Shown: positions 19,419 through 30,400 of the stretch, in pieces
How positions within the stretch are numbered: position 1 is the first letter of the stretch
Layout: every line of letters starts with the position of its first letter
Assembly (NCBI RefSeq): GCF_001679725.1
Contig: NZ_CP016282.1
Location: 1,302,001-1,366,000 of the forward strand
Source: Cryobacterium arcticum
GTDB lineage: Bacteria; Actinomycetota; Actinomycetes; Actinomycetales; Microbacteriaceae
Direction: 5' to 3'
Length of the DNA: 64,000 bases
Made by a program: the position numbers and the translations under genes
Notes under the pieces: generated by a model
What the model saw: the letters and a program-made list of their open reading frames with translations, nothing else
Database searches by the model: none
What the model was told of the DNA's origin: nothing

Positions 19419-21739
19419 TGACCACCACCGCTTCCGCCTTCCCCACCGGAACGATCCTCGGCTACCCGCGAATCGGGCGCCGCCGAGAACTCAAAAAGGC
19501 CGTCGAAGCGTTCTGGGCCGGCCGGATCGACGCCGAGGAGCTCGAGGCCGCCGCCGCGGCCCTCCGCAACACCACCCGGGAACGACTCGTGAGCCTGGGC
19601 CTGGGCCGCACCGACTCGTCGATCCCGGAGAGCTTCTCCTACTACGACCAGGTGCTGGATGCGGCGGTGACCGTCGGCGCCATCCCCGCCCGGTTCGCTG
19701 ACCTCGTCGACGCCGCCGGCCACCTCGACCTGGCCGGCTACTTCACCCTCGCGCGCGGCGCCGGAGAGAACCTGCCGCTGGAGATGACCAAGTGGTTCGA
19801 CTCCAACTACCACTACCTGGTGCCGGAGATCGGCCCGGAGACCACCTTCTCCCTCGCCAGCGACCGCATCGTGCGCGAGTTCGACGAAGCCGTGGCCGCC
19901 GGATTCCTCACCCGCCCGGTCATCGTCGGCCCGGTCACCTTCCTGCTCCTCGCCAAACCGTCGAGCGACGCTCCGGCCGGGTTCCACCCACTCGACCGCC
20001 TGGACGACCTGCTGCCCGTCTACGCCACCCTGATCGAACGCCTCGCCGCTGCGGGCGCCGAGTGGGTGCAGCTGGACGAACCCGGACTCGTCAGCGAGAG
20101 CATCGACATCCCGCGGGACGCCGCCCTGGCGGCCCTCGCACGGGCGTACGCGGTGCTCGGCGCGGTCCAAAACCGGCCAGCCCTGTTCGTGGCGGCACCG
20201 TACGGCAGCCTGGATGACGCGCTGCCCGTGCTGGCCGGCTCCGCGGTCGAGGCCATCGGGCTCGATCTTGTGCGCGGCACGGTTCCCACCAGCGCGGCCG
20301 GGCTGGGCGAAACCGTCCTCGTCGCCGGCGTGATCGACGGCCACAACATCTGGCGCGGCGACCTCGCGGCGGCCTTCGAAACCGTCGGCCGGCTCAGCGC
20401 ACTGAGCGACAAGATCGCCGTCTCCAGCTCGACCTCCCTGCTGCACCTGCCGCACGACGTGACCGACGAGAGCAAGCTCGGCGCGGACCTTCCCGGTTGG
20501 CTCGCCTTCGCCGACCAGAAGATCGGCCAGGTCGCCACCCTCGCCCGCGGCCTCACCGAGGGCCGGGCGGCCATCCAGGCCGACCTCGACGCGGCCACGG
20601 CTTCTCTCGCCGCACGCCGGGTGTCACCGGGGGTACGCGACGGTGCCGTGCGCGCCCGGCTCGAGTCGCTCACCCCGGCCGACTTCAGCCGCGGCGACTA
20701 CGAGACCCGGGTCGCCGCACAGGAGGCCGTGCTCGACCTGCCACCGCTGCCGACCACGACGATCGGGTCGTTCCCGCAGACCGGGGAGATCCGCCGTGCC
20801 CGCGCCCGCCTGGTCTCCGGTGAACTCGCCCCCGCCGACTACCAGGAGCTCATGCGCGCCGAGATCGGCCGGGTCGTGCAGCTGCAGGAGGACCTCGGCC
20901 TGGACGTGCTCGTGCACGGAGAACCCGAACGCAACGACATGGTGCAGTATTTCGCCGAGAACCTCGACGGCTTCACCGTCACCGAGAACGGATGGGTGCA
21001 GTCCTATGGCAGCCGGTGCACCCGCCCGTCGATCCTCTGGGGCGACGTGTCCCGCCCGGCGCCGATCACGGTGGAGTGGTCCAGCTACACCCAGAGCCTC
21101 ACCGAGAAGCCCGTGAAGGGGATGCTCACCGGGCCGGTCACCATCCTGGCCTGGTCGTTCGTGCGTGACGACCAGCCGCTGGGGGAGACCGCCCGCCAGG
21201 TGGCGCTGGCGTTGCGCGACGAGATCGGCGACCTGGAGGCCGCGGGCATCCAGGTCGTGCAGGTCGACGAGCCCGCCCTCCGGGAACTGCTGCCGCTGAA
21301 GAAGAAGGACCACGCGGACTACCTGGACTGGTCGGTGGGGTCGTTCCGGCTGGCCACGGCCGGTGTGGCCGACGCGACGCAGATCCACACCCACCTCTGC
21401 TACTCCGAATTCGGCGTCGTCATCGATGCCATCCGCAACCTGGATGCCGACGTGACCAGCATCGAGGCGGCGCGATCGAAGATGGAGGTCGTGGCGGACA
21501 TCCAGACCAGCGGCTTCGACCACGGCATCGGCCCGGGCGTCTACGACATCCACTCGCCGCGGGTACCCGGCGTGGCCGAGATCACCGAGCTGCTCGAGCG
21601 GGCCCTCGAATCGATCCCCGCCCGCCAGGTCTGGGTGAACCCCGACTGCGGGTTGAAGACCCGCGGGTACGCGGAGACCGTCGAGTCGCTCCGCAACATC
21701 GTGGACGCCACCCGCGCCGTGCGGGCGACGCTGGTCTGA
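19418..21739 (+). CDS. metE: Cobalamin-independent methionine synthase
   Basis: Transfers the methyl group of 5-methyltetrahydrofolate (triglutamate) to homocysteine without B12. It has 773 residues, the usual two-barrel length. N-terminal GTILGYPRIGRRRELKKA binds folate. C-terminal zinc and homocysteine motifs TTTIGSFPQT, HTHLCYSEF and NPDCGLKTRGY are intact. Its coupling to metF suggests a dedicated methionine-synthesis operon. No B12 riboswitch was recognised upstream. Confidence 0.96.
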   Translation: MTTTASAFPTGTILGYPRIGRRRELKKAVEAFWAGRIDAEELEAAAAALRNTTRERLVSLGLGRTDSSIPESFSYYDQVLDAAVTVGAIPARFADLVDAAGHLDLAGYFTLARGAGENLPLEMTKWFDSNYHYLVPEIGPETTFSLASDRIVREFDEAVAAGFLTRPVIVGPVTFLLLAKPSSDAPAGFHPLDRLDDLLPVYATLIERLAAAGAEWVQLDEPGLVSESIDIPRDAALAALARAYAVLGAVQNRPALFVAAPYGSLDDALPVLAGSAVEAIGLDLVRGTVPTSAAGLGETVLVAGVIDGHNIWRGDLAAAFETVGRLSALSDKIAVSSSTSLLHLPHDVTDESKLGADLPGWLAFADQKIGQVATLARGLTEGRAAIQADLDAATASLAARRVSPGVRDGAVRARLESLTPADFSRGDYETRVAAQEAVLDLPPLPTTTIGSFPQTGEIRRARARLVSGELAPADYQELMRAEIGRVVQLQEDLGLDVLVHGEPERNDMVQYFAENLDGFTVTENGWVQSYGSRCTRPSILWGDVSRPAPITVEWSSYTQSLTEKPVKGMLTGPVTILAWSFVRDDQPLGETARQVALALRDEIGDLEAAGIQVVQVDEPALRELLPLKKKDHADYLDWSVGSFRLATAGVADATQIHTHLCYSEFGVVIDAIRNLDADVTSIEAARSKMEVVADIQTSGFDHGIGPGVYDIHSPRVPGVAEITELLERALESIPARQVWVNPDCGLKTRGYAETVESLRNIVDATRAVRATLV

Positions 21740-21774
21740 TCCCGGCAGCGCACCCAGCGCACCGAACACGAAAA

Positions 21775-21802
21775 GGCCCGGCTCCCCGTGGTGGAGCCGG
21801 CC
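21775..21802. terminator. Shared terminator between metE and lexA
   Basis: An inverted repeat (GGCCCGGCTCC with GGAGCCGGCC) preceded by AAAA and followed by TGTTTC. The A-run and T-run on opposite sides make it a plausible bidirectional terminator for the convergent metE and lexA transcripts. Confidence 0.65.
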
Positions 21803-21823
21803 TGTTTCGTCCAGGGGAGCTGG

Positions 21824-22525
21824 CTAGACCGACCGGAGCACGGCGACGACCTTGCCGAGGACCTCGGCGTAGTCGCCCAGGATGGGCTCGAAGTTGGTGT
21901 TCCGGGGCAGCAGCCAGGTGTGGCCGTCGCGCTGGCGGAACACCTTGACGGTGGCCTCACCGTCGAGCATCGCGGCGACGATCTCGCCGTTCTCGGCCGT
22001 CTTCTGCTGGCGGATGACGACCCAGTCGCCATCGCAGATCGCGGCGTCGATCATCGACTCACCGACCACCTTGAGCATGAACAGCTCGCCCTTGCCCACC
22101 AGCTGGCGGGGGAGCGGGAAGATCTCGTCGATCTGCTGGTCGGCCATGATCGGGATACCGGCGGCGATACGGCCGACGAGGGGCACCATCGCCGCGTCAC
22201 CGACCTGGATGCCGGCCTGATAGTCGTCGGGTGCGCCGGGCACGACATCGTCGCCGGACTGGGGGACCTCGATGAGCACCTCGAGCGCGCGCGGCCGGTT
22301 CGGGTCGCGGCGCAGGTACCCGCTCAGCTGCAGCTGGTGGAGCTGGTGCGTCACGCTCGACAGGGACGAGAGGCCCACGGCGTCGCCGATCTCCCGCATG
22401 CTCGGCGGATACCCGCGGTCACGCACCGAGCGCTGGATGACGTCCATGACGGCGCGCTGTTTATCGCTCAGGGTCTTGCGGCGCCGCGTGGTGCCTTTAT
22501 CCCGAGGTGTGCTCTGCTGGGCCAC
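21824..22525 (-). CDS. lexA: LexA repressor (SOS regulator)
   Basis: Represses SOS genes and self-cleaves when activated RecA is present. It has 233 residues. The N-terminal winged helix-turn-helix (about residues 19-85, [20 protein letters not shown]) is followed by the S24 peptidase domain. The scissile bond is A122-G123 in RIAAGIPI, with catalytic S157 in GESM and K194 in ATVKVF. It is divergent from the LysM gene. Confidence 0.97.
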   Translation of the reverse strand: MAQQSTPRDKGTTRRRKTLSDKQRAVMDVIQRSVRDRGYPPSMREIGDAVGLSSLSSVTHQLHQLQLSGYLRRDPNRPRALEVLIEVPQSGDDVVPGAPDDYQAGIQVGDAAMVPLVGRIAAGIPIMADQQIDEIFPLPRQLVGKGELFMLKVVGESMIDAAICDGDWVVIRQQKTAENGEIVAAMLDGEATVKVFRQRDGHTWLLPRNTNFEPILGDYAEVLGKVVAVLRSV

Positions 22526-22879
22526 GTTGTCGCTCCTCTGCTTGGTCTGGCGGTGAGTAGGTCTGGCTGGTGAGGCCGGTCGGCCGATGATTCCTGCTGG
22601 CCGGTGGGTCTTCCCGGCTGGCGATTCCGGCCGGCGATCTGCTGCTGCGAAGGCCTGCTGGAGCCAATGTCGGAGGTCTCTGTTTGAGTACAGCTACCAA
22701 TCGAAACTGTAGCCAAACAGCGACGGTTTCTAGACATGCATTCGAGTGTGTTGCCGAATCCGTCTATATATTATCCGCAAACAGGGTTGATTGTTCGAAC
22801 ATTCGAAGTTATATTCGGAACATAGATTCGCATCCGGCCCTCCCGGCCGAGGGCCGGATGCGTTACCAGGAGGTCTGAC
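22526..22879. promoter_or_regulatory. Divergent lexA/LysM control region with SOS-like sites
   Basis: The longest AT-rich gap between core genes in the first half. It carries clustered LexA-like half sites: TTCGAAC at 22794-22800, overlapping palindromes around 22794-22807, and TCGAAGTTATATTCGG at 22803-22818, which matches the SOS consensus TCGAACnnnnGTTCGA at 9 of 12 positions. None is as good as the recA box. The position fits autoregulation of lexA and LexA control of the divergent LysM gene. Confidence 0.55.
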
Positions 22880-23320
22880 ATGAGCGCAGCATACGCACTA
22901 AAGCCCGGTTCGGGTACCGGAGGTTCGAACACTTCTCGCCCGAACGCCCCACGGCTGAGCATCGTCGGCGACAGCCGCGAGCACGCCACCCAGTTCGCAT
23001 CCGCCCCGCGCACCCACCTGCGGCTCACCCGCCGCGGCCGGATCGTCTTCACGACCCTCGCGGCACTGCCGCTGGTGCTCGGTTCCATCGTCGTCGCCGT
23101 CAACGGCGGCGTCGCTGCCGCAGAGGGCACGACCGGAGTCGGAGCGGCAGCGTTCGACTACGTCACCATCGAATCCGGGCAGTCGCTCTGGCAGCTGGCC
23201 GAGTCCATCGCCCCCACCCAGGACCCGCGCGACGTGATCGCCGACATCGTCAACCTTAACCAGCTGCCGTCCGACGCCGTGCAGCCCGGCCAGCGCCTGG
23301 CCCTCCCCGCCGGCTACTGA
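22880..23320 (+). CDS. LysM-domain membrane protein, putative SOS cell-division inhibitor
   Basis: A 146-residue protein. A cytoplasmic, Arg-containing N-terminus of about 53 residues is followed by one membrane segment (about 54-77) and a single extracytoplasmic LysM domain (about 93-143, VTIESGQSLWQLAESIAP to QPGQRLALP). LysM binds peptidoglycan. Size, topology and divergence from lexA match ChiZ (Rv2719c) of Mycobacterium and DivS-type inhibitors of corynebacteria, which block division during SOS. Sequence conservation outside LysM cannot be judged here, so the role is inference. GGAGG lies 8 nt before the ATG. Confidence 0.75.
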   Translation: MSAAYALKPGSGTGGSNTSRPNAPRLSIVGDSREHATQFASAPRTHLRLTRRGRIVFTTLAALPLVLGSIVVAVNGGVAAAEGTTGVGAAAFDYVTIESGQSLWQLAESIAPTQDPRDVIADIVNLNQLPSDAVQPGQRLALPAGY

Positions 23321-23367
23321 GCCGACACCTCCCGGCAGCCGCCGGGAGAGGGCACCCGCGGCGCAAC

Positions 23368-23373
23368 TAAGCT
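23368..23373 (+). promoter_or_regulatory. Candidate -10 (leaderless promoter) of hisC
   Basis: TAAGCT ends 7 nt before the hisC GTG, and the gap TGTTCGG lacks a ribosome binding site. It is the same arrangement as at dapF, hisB and argC. Confidence 0.45.
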
Positions 23374-23380
23374 TGTTCGG

Positions 23381-24466
23381 GTGACCAGCCTCGACGACCT
23401 GCCCCTGCGCGCCAACCTCCGCGGACAAATCCCTTACGGTGCACCGCAGTTGCACGTACCGGTGGCGCTGAACGTGAACGAGAATACCCACCCGATTCCG
23501 CCGGCTGTCGCCGCGGACATCGCGCAGGCCCTCGCCGCAGCGATCCTGACCGTGAACCGCTACCCCGACCGGGAGTTCACCCAGCTGCGCGACGACCTCG
23601 CCGGCTACCTCGGCCACGGCCTCACCCGCGACAACATCTGGGCGGCCAACGGCTCCAACGAGGTGCTGCAGCAGGTGCTGCAGGCCTTCGGCGGACCGGG
23701 CCGGTCCCTGCTCGGCTTCGCGCCGACCTATTCGATGTACTCGATCCTCGCCTCCGGCACCGATACCCGCTGGATCGCCGGCGGCCGGGACGCCGACTAC
23801 GAGTTGTCCCCGGAGACCGCCGCGCGCTGGGTGCGCGAGACCTCGCCCGACATCGTTTTCCTCTGCTCCCCGAACAACCCCACCGGAACACCCCTGTCGC
23901 TGGCCACGATCGAAGCGGTCTACGACGCCACCGACGGCATCGTCGTGGTCGACGAGGCGTACGCCGAATTCGCCCCCGCCGGCACGGAGAGTGCGCTCAG
24001 CCTGCTGCCCGGGCGTGAACGCCTGCTGGTCTCCCGCACCATGAGCAAGGCCTTCGCCTTCGCGGGAGTGCGCCTGGGCTACCTCGCCGCCGACCCGGCC
24101 GTCACGGATGCGCTCCGCCTGGTCCGCCTGCCCTACCACCTGTCCGCGCTCACCCAGGCGGCGGCCGTGGCCGCGCTCGCCCACACCGGCGAGATGCTCG
24201 CCATGGTCGATGACATCCGGGTGCAACGCGACCGCCTGGTGGCCGAACTCAGCGCCCTCGGCTTCAACCCGCTCCGCAGCGGCAGCAACTTCGTGCTCTT
24301 CGGCGGGGTCACCGACCCGCACGCCACCTTCGAAGCTCTACTCGCCGAGGGAATCCTCATCCGCGACGTCGGCATCCCCGGTCACCTGCGCGTATCGGCC
24401 GGCACAGAAGCCGAGACCAGCGCCTTCCTGGCGGCCATCGCACGGCTGCGCCCGGCAGCCGAATAA
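23381..24466 (+). CDS. hisC: Histidinol-phosphate aminotransferase
   Basis: A PLP-dependent enzyme converting imidazole acetol-phosphate to histidinol phosphate. It has 361 residues and starts on GTG. Motifs are NENTHPIPP, CSPNNPTGTPL, VVDEAYAEF and SRTMSKAFAFAGVRLGY, with the PLP lysine at K223. First gene of a his cluster that lacks hisD, which usually precedes hisC in actinobacteria. Confidence 0.94.
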   Translation: MTSLDDLPLRANLRGQIPYGAPQLHVPVALNVNENTHPIPPAVAADIAQALAAAILTVNRYPDREFTQLRDDLAGYLGHGLTRDNIWAANGSNEVLQQVLQAFGGPGRSLLGFAPTYSMYSILASGTDTRWIAGGRDADYELSPETAARWVRETSPDIVFLCSPNNPTGTPLSLATIEAVYDATDGIVVVDEAYAEFAPAGTESALSLLPGRERLLVSRTMSKAFAFAGVRLGYLAADPAVTDALRLVRLPYHLSALTQAAAVAALAHTGEMLAMVDDIRVQRDRLVAELSALGFNPLRSGSNFVLFGGVTDPHATFEALLAEGILIRDVGIPGHLRVSAGTEAETSAFLAAIARLRPAAE

Positions 24467-24469
24467 ACT
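24464..24469 (+). promoter_or_regulatory. Candidate -10 (leaderless promoter) of hisB
   Basis: TAAACT, whose TAA is also the hisC stop codon, ends 6 nt before the hisB ATG. It may give hisB-hisH-priA a separate leaderless transcript. The stop-codon overlap makes chance occurrence more likely here than elsewhere. Confidence 0.35.
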
Positions 24470-24475
24470 AGGCGC

Positions 24476-25093
24476 ATGACCAACGTCACGCCCTCGCCTC
24501 GCCGTGCCCACATCCAGCGCGAAACGAGCGAATCGAGCATCGACCTGTCGATCGACCTCGACGGCACCGGGGTGAGCGACATCCACACCAGCGTGCCGTT
24601 CTACGACCACCTGCTCACGGCGTTCGCGAAGCACTCGCTGACCGACCTCACCGTGCACGCCAAGGGCGACATCGAGATCGATGTGCACCACACCGTCGAG
24701 GACATCGGCATCGTGCTCGGCCAGGCCATCAAGCAGGCCCTCGGCGACAAGTCCGGCATCTCCCGGTACGGCGACGCTCTCGTGCCGCTGGACGAAGCGC
24801 TCGTGCAGGCCGTCGTCGACATCTCCGGCCGCCCCTACCTCGTGCACACCGGCGAGCCGGCCGGCTTCGAATTCCACCTCATCGGAGGCCACTTCACCGG
24901 ATCCATGGTGCGGCACGTCTTCGAGGCAATCGCCTTCAACGCCGCGCTCACCGTGCACGTCACCGTGGTCGGCGGCCGCGACCCGCACCACATCGCCGAA
25001 GCGGAGTTCAAGGCCTTCGCCCGCGCCTTCCGCCAGGCCAAGGCGTACGACGCGCTGGTCTCCGGCATCCCGTCCACCAAGGGCGCCCTATGA
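24476..25093 (+). CDS. hisB: Imidazoleglycerol-phosphate dehydratase
   Basis: Dehydrates imidazoleglycerol phosphate in histidine synthesis. It has 205 residues and is monofunctional, with no phosphatase domain. Metal-binding motifs [18 protein letters not shown] and [17 protein letters not shown] are intact. It overlaps hisH by 4 nt (ATGA). Confidence 0.96.
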   Translation: MTNVTPSPRRAHIQRETSESSIDLSIDLDGTGVSDIHTSVPFYDHLLTAFAKHSLTDLTVHAKGDIEIDVHHTVEDIGIVLGQAIKQALGDKSGISRYGDALVPLDEALVQAVVDISGRPYLVHTGEPAGFEFHLIGGHFTGSMVRHVFEAIAFNAALTVHVTVVGGRDPHHIAEAEFKAFARAFRQAKAYDALVSGIPSTKGAL

Positions 25094-25722
25094 CCAGCGT
25101 CGTCGTGCTCGACTACGGCACCGGCAATGTGCACTCGGCCGTCAAGGCGCTCGAGCTGGCCGGCGCCGACGTCACCCTGACCGGTGACCGGAAGCTCGCG
25201 CTCGAGGCCGACGGCCTGCTGGTGCCCGGCGTCGGCGCGTTCAGCGCGGTGATGACGGCGCTCAACGACGCCCACGGCGGCGACATCATCGACAAGCGCC
25301 TCTCCGGCGGCCGCCCGGTGATGGGCATCTGCGTGGGCATGCAGGTCATGTTCGAACACGGGGTCGAGCGCGGCATCGAGTCCGAGGGCCTCGGCGAATG
25401 GCCGGGAACCGTCACGGCGCTGCCCGCCCCGGTGCTGCCGCACATGGGCTGGAACACCGTCACGCCCGACCCCGACTCCGTGCTCTTCCGCGGCCTGGAG
25501 GAGGAGCGGTTCTACTTCGTGCACTCCTACGCCGCCCAGGAGTGGACGCTCGACGTGATGCCGCCCTTCCCCGTTCCCCGCCTCACCTGGGCCACCCACG
25601 GCGCACCGTTCCTGGCCGCGGTCGAGAACGGCCCGCTGACGGCCACCCAGTTCCACCCCGAGAAGAGCGGCGACGCCGGCATCCGCCTGTTGTCGAACTG
25701 GCTCGGCACGCTGCGCGACTAG
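25090..25722 (+). CDS. hisH: Imidazole glycerol phosphate synthase, glutaminase subunit
   Basis: Supplies ammonia from glutamine to the HisF synthase subunit. It has 210 residues and is a class I glutamine amidotransferase with the triad C81 (MGICVGMQ), H189 and E191 (FHPEKSG). Its partner hisF is not in the window. It overlaps hisB by 4 nt, and priA follows after 55 nt. Confidence 0.95.
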   Translation: MTSVVVLDYGTGNVHSAVKALELAGADVTLTGDRKLALEADGLLVPGVGAFSAVMTALNDAHGGDIIDKRLSGGRPVMGICVGMQVMFEHGVERGIESEGLGEWPGTVTALPAPVLPHMGWNTVTPDPDSVLFRGLEEERFYFVHSYAAQEWTLDVMPPFPVPRLTWATHGAPFLAAVENGPLTATQFHPEKSGDAGIRLLSNWLGTLRD

Positions 25723-25777
25723 TCTTCCCACCCGCCGGTCGCCCTATGCGGCCGCACAATCATGAAAAGGCACCACC

Positions 25778-26524
25778 ATGAGCGAGTTCAACAAAACCCC
25801 GAAGCTGGTCCTCCTGCCGGCCGTCGACGTCGCCGACGGCAAGGCCGTGCGGCTCACCCAGGGTGAGGCCGGCACTGAGACCAACTACGGCGACCCGATG
25901 GATGCCGCGCTCGACTGGGCCAACCAGGGCGCCGAGTGGATCCACCTCGTCGACCTTGACGCAGCGTTCGGGCGGGGTAACAACACCGGCGTGCTCAAGA
26001 AGGTCATCAAGCAGCTCCGCGGCGTGAACGTGGAACTCTCCGGCGGCATCCGCGACGACGAGTCGCTCGAGGCGGCCCTGAACACCGGTGTCAAGCGCAT
26101 CAACCTGGGTACCGCCGCCCTGGAGAACCCGGAGTGGGCCGCCAGCGTGATCGCGCAGTACGGCGACGCTATCGCCGTCGGGCTCGACGTGCGCGGCACG
26201 ACCCTCGCCGCCCGCGGCTGGACCAAGGACGGCGGCGACCTGTGGCAGGTGCTCGAGCGGCTCGAGGAAGCCGGGTGCACCCGCTACGTCGTCACCGACG
26301 TCACCAAGGACGGCACCCTCAAGGGACCGAACATCGAACTGCTGCGCGAGGTCATGGAGCGCACCCACCGGCCCGTGATCGCATCCGGCGGCATCGCCAG
26401 CCTGGACGACATCGCGGCGCTCCGTGAGCTCGTTCCGCTGGGCCTTGAGGGCGCCATTGTGGGCAAGGCCCTGTATGCGGGCGCGTTCACGCTCGCCGAG
26501 GCGCTGGATGTCTCCGGCGCATAA
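25778..26524 (+). CDS. priA: HisA/PriA phosphoribosyl isomerase
   Basis: A TIM-barrel isomerase. In actinobacteria this clade is usually bifunctional, acting on ProFAR (histidine) and PRA (tryptophan). It has 248 residues. The N-terminal [19 protein letters not shown] carries the catalytic Asp (D17), and [16 protein letters not shown] carries the acid Asp. Dual specificity is inferred from the actinobacterial context. AAAGGCACC lies before the ATG, and the end overlaps the next gene. Confidence 0.9.
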   Translation: MSEFNKTPKLVLLPAVDVADGKAVRLTQGEAGTETNYGDPMDAALDWANQGAEWIHLVDLDAAFGRGNNTGVLKKVIKQLRGVNVELSGGIRDDESLEAALNTGVKRINLGTAALENPEWAASVIAQYGDAIAVGLDVRGTTLAARGWTKDGGDLWQVLERLEEAGCTRYVVTDVTKDGTLKGPNIELLREVMERTHRPVIASGGIASLDDIAALRELVPLGLEGAIVGKALYAGAFTLAEALDVSGA

Positions 26525-27317
26525 CCTCGGCTCCACCGGCCGGCCGGAGGGCGGGGCGGACTCCGCCGGCCAGCCCTGGGCCGGCCGCTCGCTCGACCAC
26601 GCCGACTTCGGCGACGACGACGGCCTGGCCCCGCCGGCGCTGCTCGACGCGCTGCAGCGGTTCCGCTCCCGGGAACTGGGGGAGGAGGGCGTGATCGACG
26701 CCCTCAGGTCGGCGCGCCTGCTCATCCCGCTGGTCACCGCTCTGGGCGCCGACGACGGGCAGGCCGACGTGGTCGGGGAGCACGGGTTGCGGATCGACAA
26801 GACCCAGGAACTGTCCATCATCACGGTGGCCGGGCCGGACGGCCGGGCCGTGCTGCCGGTGTTCTCCTCGGCCGCCGCGATGCGCCGCTGGAACACCGAG
26901 GCCAGGCCGGTTCCCGCCGATGCCGCCCGCGTGGCCCTCGCCGCCGCGCAGGAGGACACCGACCTCGTGGTGCTCGACCCCACCGCCGACACCGAGTTCG
27001 TCGTGCGCCGGCCCGCGCTCTGGGCGATAGCGCAGTCCGCACCGTGGACCCCCAGCTACGCCAGCCGCCAGGTTGCCGCCGCGTTCGAAGAGTCCATCAC
27101 GACCGAACTCGCCGCGCTGTCGGTGAGCCTCACCGCCGGGGACCCCCAGGCCCGGCTGGCCGGCCCTGAACTCATCGTGCGCCTGGAGCTCGTCGACGGC
27201 CTCAGCCGCGCCGACCTCGACGCCACCCTGGCCCGCCTCGCCGCCCGCTGGGCCGCCGACGACGTGATCGCCACGGGCGTCGACTCCCTGCGCGTGCAGC
27301 TCGTCGCCTCCGCCTGA
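26508..27317 (+). CDS. SseB family protein
   Basis: A 269-residue protein with an SseB-like domain ([33 protein letters not shown]). The function of these proteins in bacteria without type III secretion is unknown. The ATG at 26508 overlaps the end of priA by 17 nt and gives a protein starting [11 protein letters not shown]; the frame extends further upstream only inside priA. An SseB gene after the his cluster is a common actinobacterial neighbour. Confidence 0.8.
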   Translation: MSPAHNLGSTGRPEGGADSAGQPWAGRSLDHADFGDDDGLAPPALLDALQRFRSRELGEEGVIDALRSARLLIPLVTALGADDGQADVVGEHGLRIDKTQELSIITVAGPDGRAVLPVFSSAAAMRRWNTEARPVPADAARVALAAAQEDTDLVVLDPTADTEFVVRRPALWAIAQSAPWTPSYASRQVAAAFEESITTELAALSVSLTAGDPQARLAGPELIVRLELVDGLSRADLDATLARLAARWAADDVIATGVDSLRVQLVASA

Positions 27318-27476
27318 CCTGCCCGCCCGTCTCACCCCGCGCATCCGCCCCGCTTCGCCCTCAACTGTGGCCAAAGCGCACAATTGGTGCCGGCGTACCG
27401 GGCGAACATCTCCGCACGGGGAACAGTTGGGAGCGGCATCCGGTGCGATGTCAGGGGTATCGGGGAGGATAGGGAG

Positions 27477-30400
27477 ATGACGGAGATTCTCCAGCGCCTC
27501 TCGCCGGCTACCCGCACGTGGTTCACCGGCGCGTTCGACGCTCCCACCGAGGCGCAACTCGGCGCCTGGGATGCCATCTCACGCGGTTCGCACACCCTCG
27601 TCGTCGCCCCCACCGGGTCGGGCAAGACCCTGGCAGCGTTCCTCTGGGCGCTCGACCGCTTGTACTCGGCCTCCACGGGTGAGGCCGCCGTGACGGATGC
27701 CGCAACCGGCGTCGCACCTGCCTCCACTGATACAGGCACCCGGGTGCTCTACATCTCGCCGCTGAAGGCCCTCGGCGTGGACGTGGAACGCAACCTGCGC
27801 GCCCCGCTCGTGGGCATCGGCCAGGCCGCAGAACGGCTGGGCCTGGCGCCGGTGCGGGTGACCGTGGGCGTCCGCAGCGGCGACACCCCGGCGGCCGACC
27901 GCCGCACCCTCGTCAAGACGCCGCCCGAGATCCTCATCACCACGCCCGAGTCGCTCTTCCTCATGCTCACGTCCGCCGCCCGGGAGACCCTCCGCGGGGT
28001 GGACACCGTGATCATCGACGAGATCCACGCCGTCGCGGCCAGCAAGCGCGGCGCGCACCTCGCCGTGTCGCTGGAGCGCCTGGACGCACTGCTGGCCAAA
28101 CCCGCCCAGCGCATCGGCCTGTCCGCCACGGTGCGGCCGGCCTCCGAGGTGGCCCGATTCCTCGGCGGGCAGGCTCCCGTGGAGATCGTGGCGCCGAAGA
28201 ACGAGAAGCGCTTCGACCTGCGAGTCATCGTGCCCGTCGACGACATGACCCAGCTCGGCGCCGTGCCCGCTCCGGAGGGCGCCACCTCCGCCGCGGCCCC
28301 GCAGACCGGGTCGATCTGGCCGCACGTGGAGGAGGCGATCGTGGATGCCGTGCTCGCGCACTCCTCCTCGATCGTGTTCGCCAACTCCCGACGCCTGGCC
28401 GAGCGGCTCACGGCGCGGTTCAACGAGATCTACAGCGAGCGGCTCGACGCAGCCGAGCAGGCTCAGCTCGTGCTTGCGGGCGGGGATGCCGCCGCCGGCG
28501 CGGACGCCGTGGGGACGACATCCGCGGCACGCACGGCCGTCGCGGCACCGGCCCGGCCGCCCGCCGAACTGATGGGCGGCAGCGGCCAGACCGAGGGCGC
28601 CGAGCTGCTGCTGGCGCGCGCCCACCACGGATCGGTGAGCAAGGAACAGCGGGCCATGATCGAGGACGACCTCAAGTCCGGGAGACTCCGTTGCGTGGTG
28701 GCCACCTCGAGCCTGGAGCTCGGCATCGACATGGGCGAGGTCGACCTGGTGGTGCAGGTGGAGTCGCCGCCGTCGGTGGCCAGCGGCCTGCAGCGCGTGG
28801 GCCGGGCCGGCCACCAGGTCGGCGAGGTCTCCCGCGGCATCATCTTCCCCAAACACCGGGCCGACCTGATCCACGCCACCGTCGCGGCCGAGCGGATGGT
28901 GTCGGGCATGATCGAATCGCTGCAGGTGCCCGCGAACCCGCTCGACATCCTCGCCCAGCAGACCATCGCCGCGGTCGCCCTCGAACCGATCGACGCCGAA
29001 GAGTGGTTCGACGCCGTGCGGCGCAGCGCCCCGTTCGCGACCCTGCCGCGCTCGGCCTACGAGGCCACCCTCGACCTGCTCGCCGGCCGGTACCCGTCCG
29101 ACCAGTTCGCCGAACTGCGGCCTCGGATCATCTGGGACCGCGACTCCGGCCTGCTCACCGGTCGGCCCGGCGCCCAGCGCCTGGCCGTCACGAGCGGCGG
29201 CACCATCCCCGACCGCGGCCTGTTCGGGGTGTTCATGGTCGGCGGCGACTCGGCCACCGGTCGCCGGGTGGGCGAGCTCGACGAGGAGATGGTCTACGAG
29301 TCCCGCGTCGGCGACGTGTTCGCGCTCGGAGCCACGAGCTGGCGCATCCAGGAGATCACCCACGACCGGGTGCTCGTGCTGCCCGCGTTCGGCGAACCCG
29401 GCCGGCTGCCGTTCTGGAAGGGCGACGGCCTGGGCCGGCCCGCCGAACTCGGCGCGGCCATCGGCGCGTTCCTCCGCGAGGTGTCCGCGCTCACCCCGGC
29501 GAAGGCCCGCGCGCGCTGCCTGGCCGTGGGCCTGGACGAGCGGGCCGTCACCAACCTGCTGGCCTTCCTCGACGAACAGCGCGCCGCCACCCGCTACCTG
29601 CCCACCGACCAGACCCTCGTGGTCGAGCGGTTCCGCGACGAACTCGGCGACTGGCGGGTCATCCTGCACTCGCCGTTCGGCCTCACCGTGCACGCGCCGT
29701 GGGCCCTCGCCGTTGGCGCCCGGGTGCGCGAGCGTTTCGGCATCGACGGCGCCTGCGTCGCGAGCGACGACGGCATCGTCGTGCGCATCCCCGACACCGA
29801 GTCGGAGCCGCCCGGCGCCGACCTCTTCGTCTTCGACCCCGACGAACTGGAGCAACTCGTCACCGACGAGGTCGGCGGCTCCGCCCTGTTCGCCTCCCGG
29901 TTCCGCGAGTGCGCGGCCCGGGCACTGCTCTTGCCCCGGTACCGGCCGGGCAGCCGCTCACCGCTCTGGCAGCAACGCCAGAAGGCCTCCCAGCTGCTCG
30001 ACGTGGCCCGCGAATACCCGTCGTTCCCGATCATCCTCGAGACCATCCGCGAATGCCTGCAGGATGTCTACGACCTGCCCGCCCTCGTGGCGCTGACCAA
30101 GCAGGTGGCCAGCCGCGCCATCCGCCTGGTGGAGACCAGCACCGACTCGGCCAGCCCGTTCGCCAACGCGCTGCTGTTCGGCTACGTCGCCGCGTTCATG
30201 TACGAGGGCGATTCACCGCTGGCCGAACGCCGCGCCACGGCCCTGTCGATCGACTCCGGCCTGCTCGCCGAGCTGCTCGGCCGGGTGGAGCTGCGCGAGT
30301 TGCTCGACCCCGTCGTGATGGAACGCACCGACGCCGAACTGCAGCGTCTCGCCCCCGACCGCCGTGCCCGCGGGCTGGAAGGCGTCGCCGACCTGCTCCG

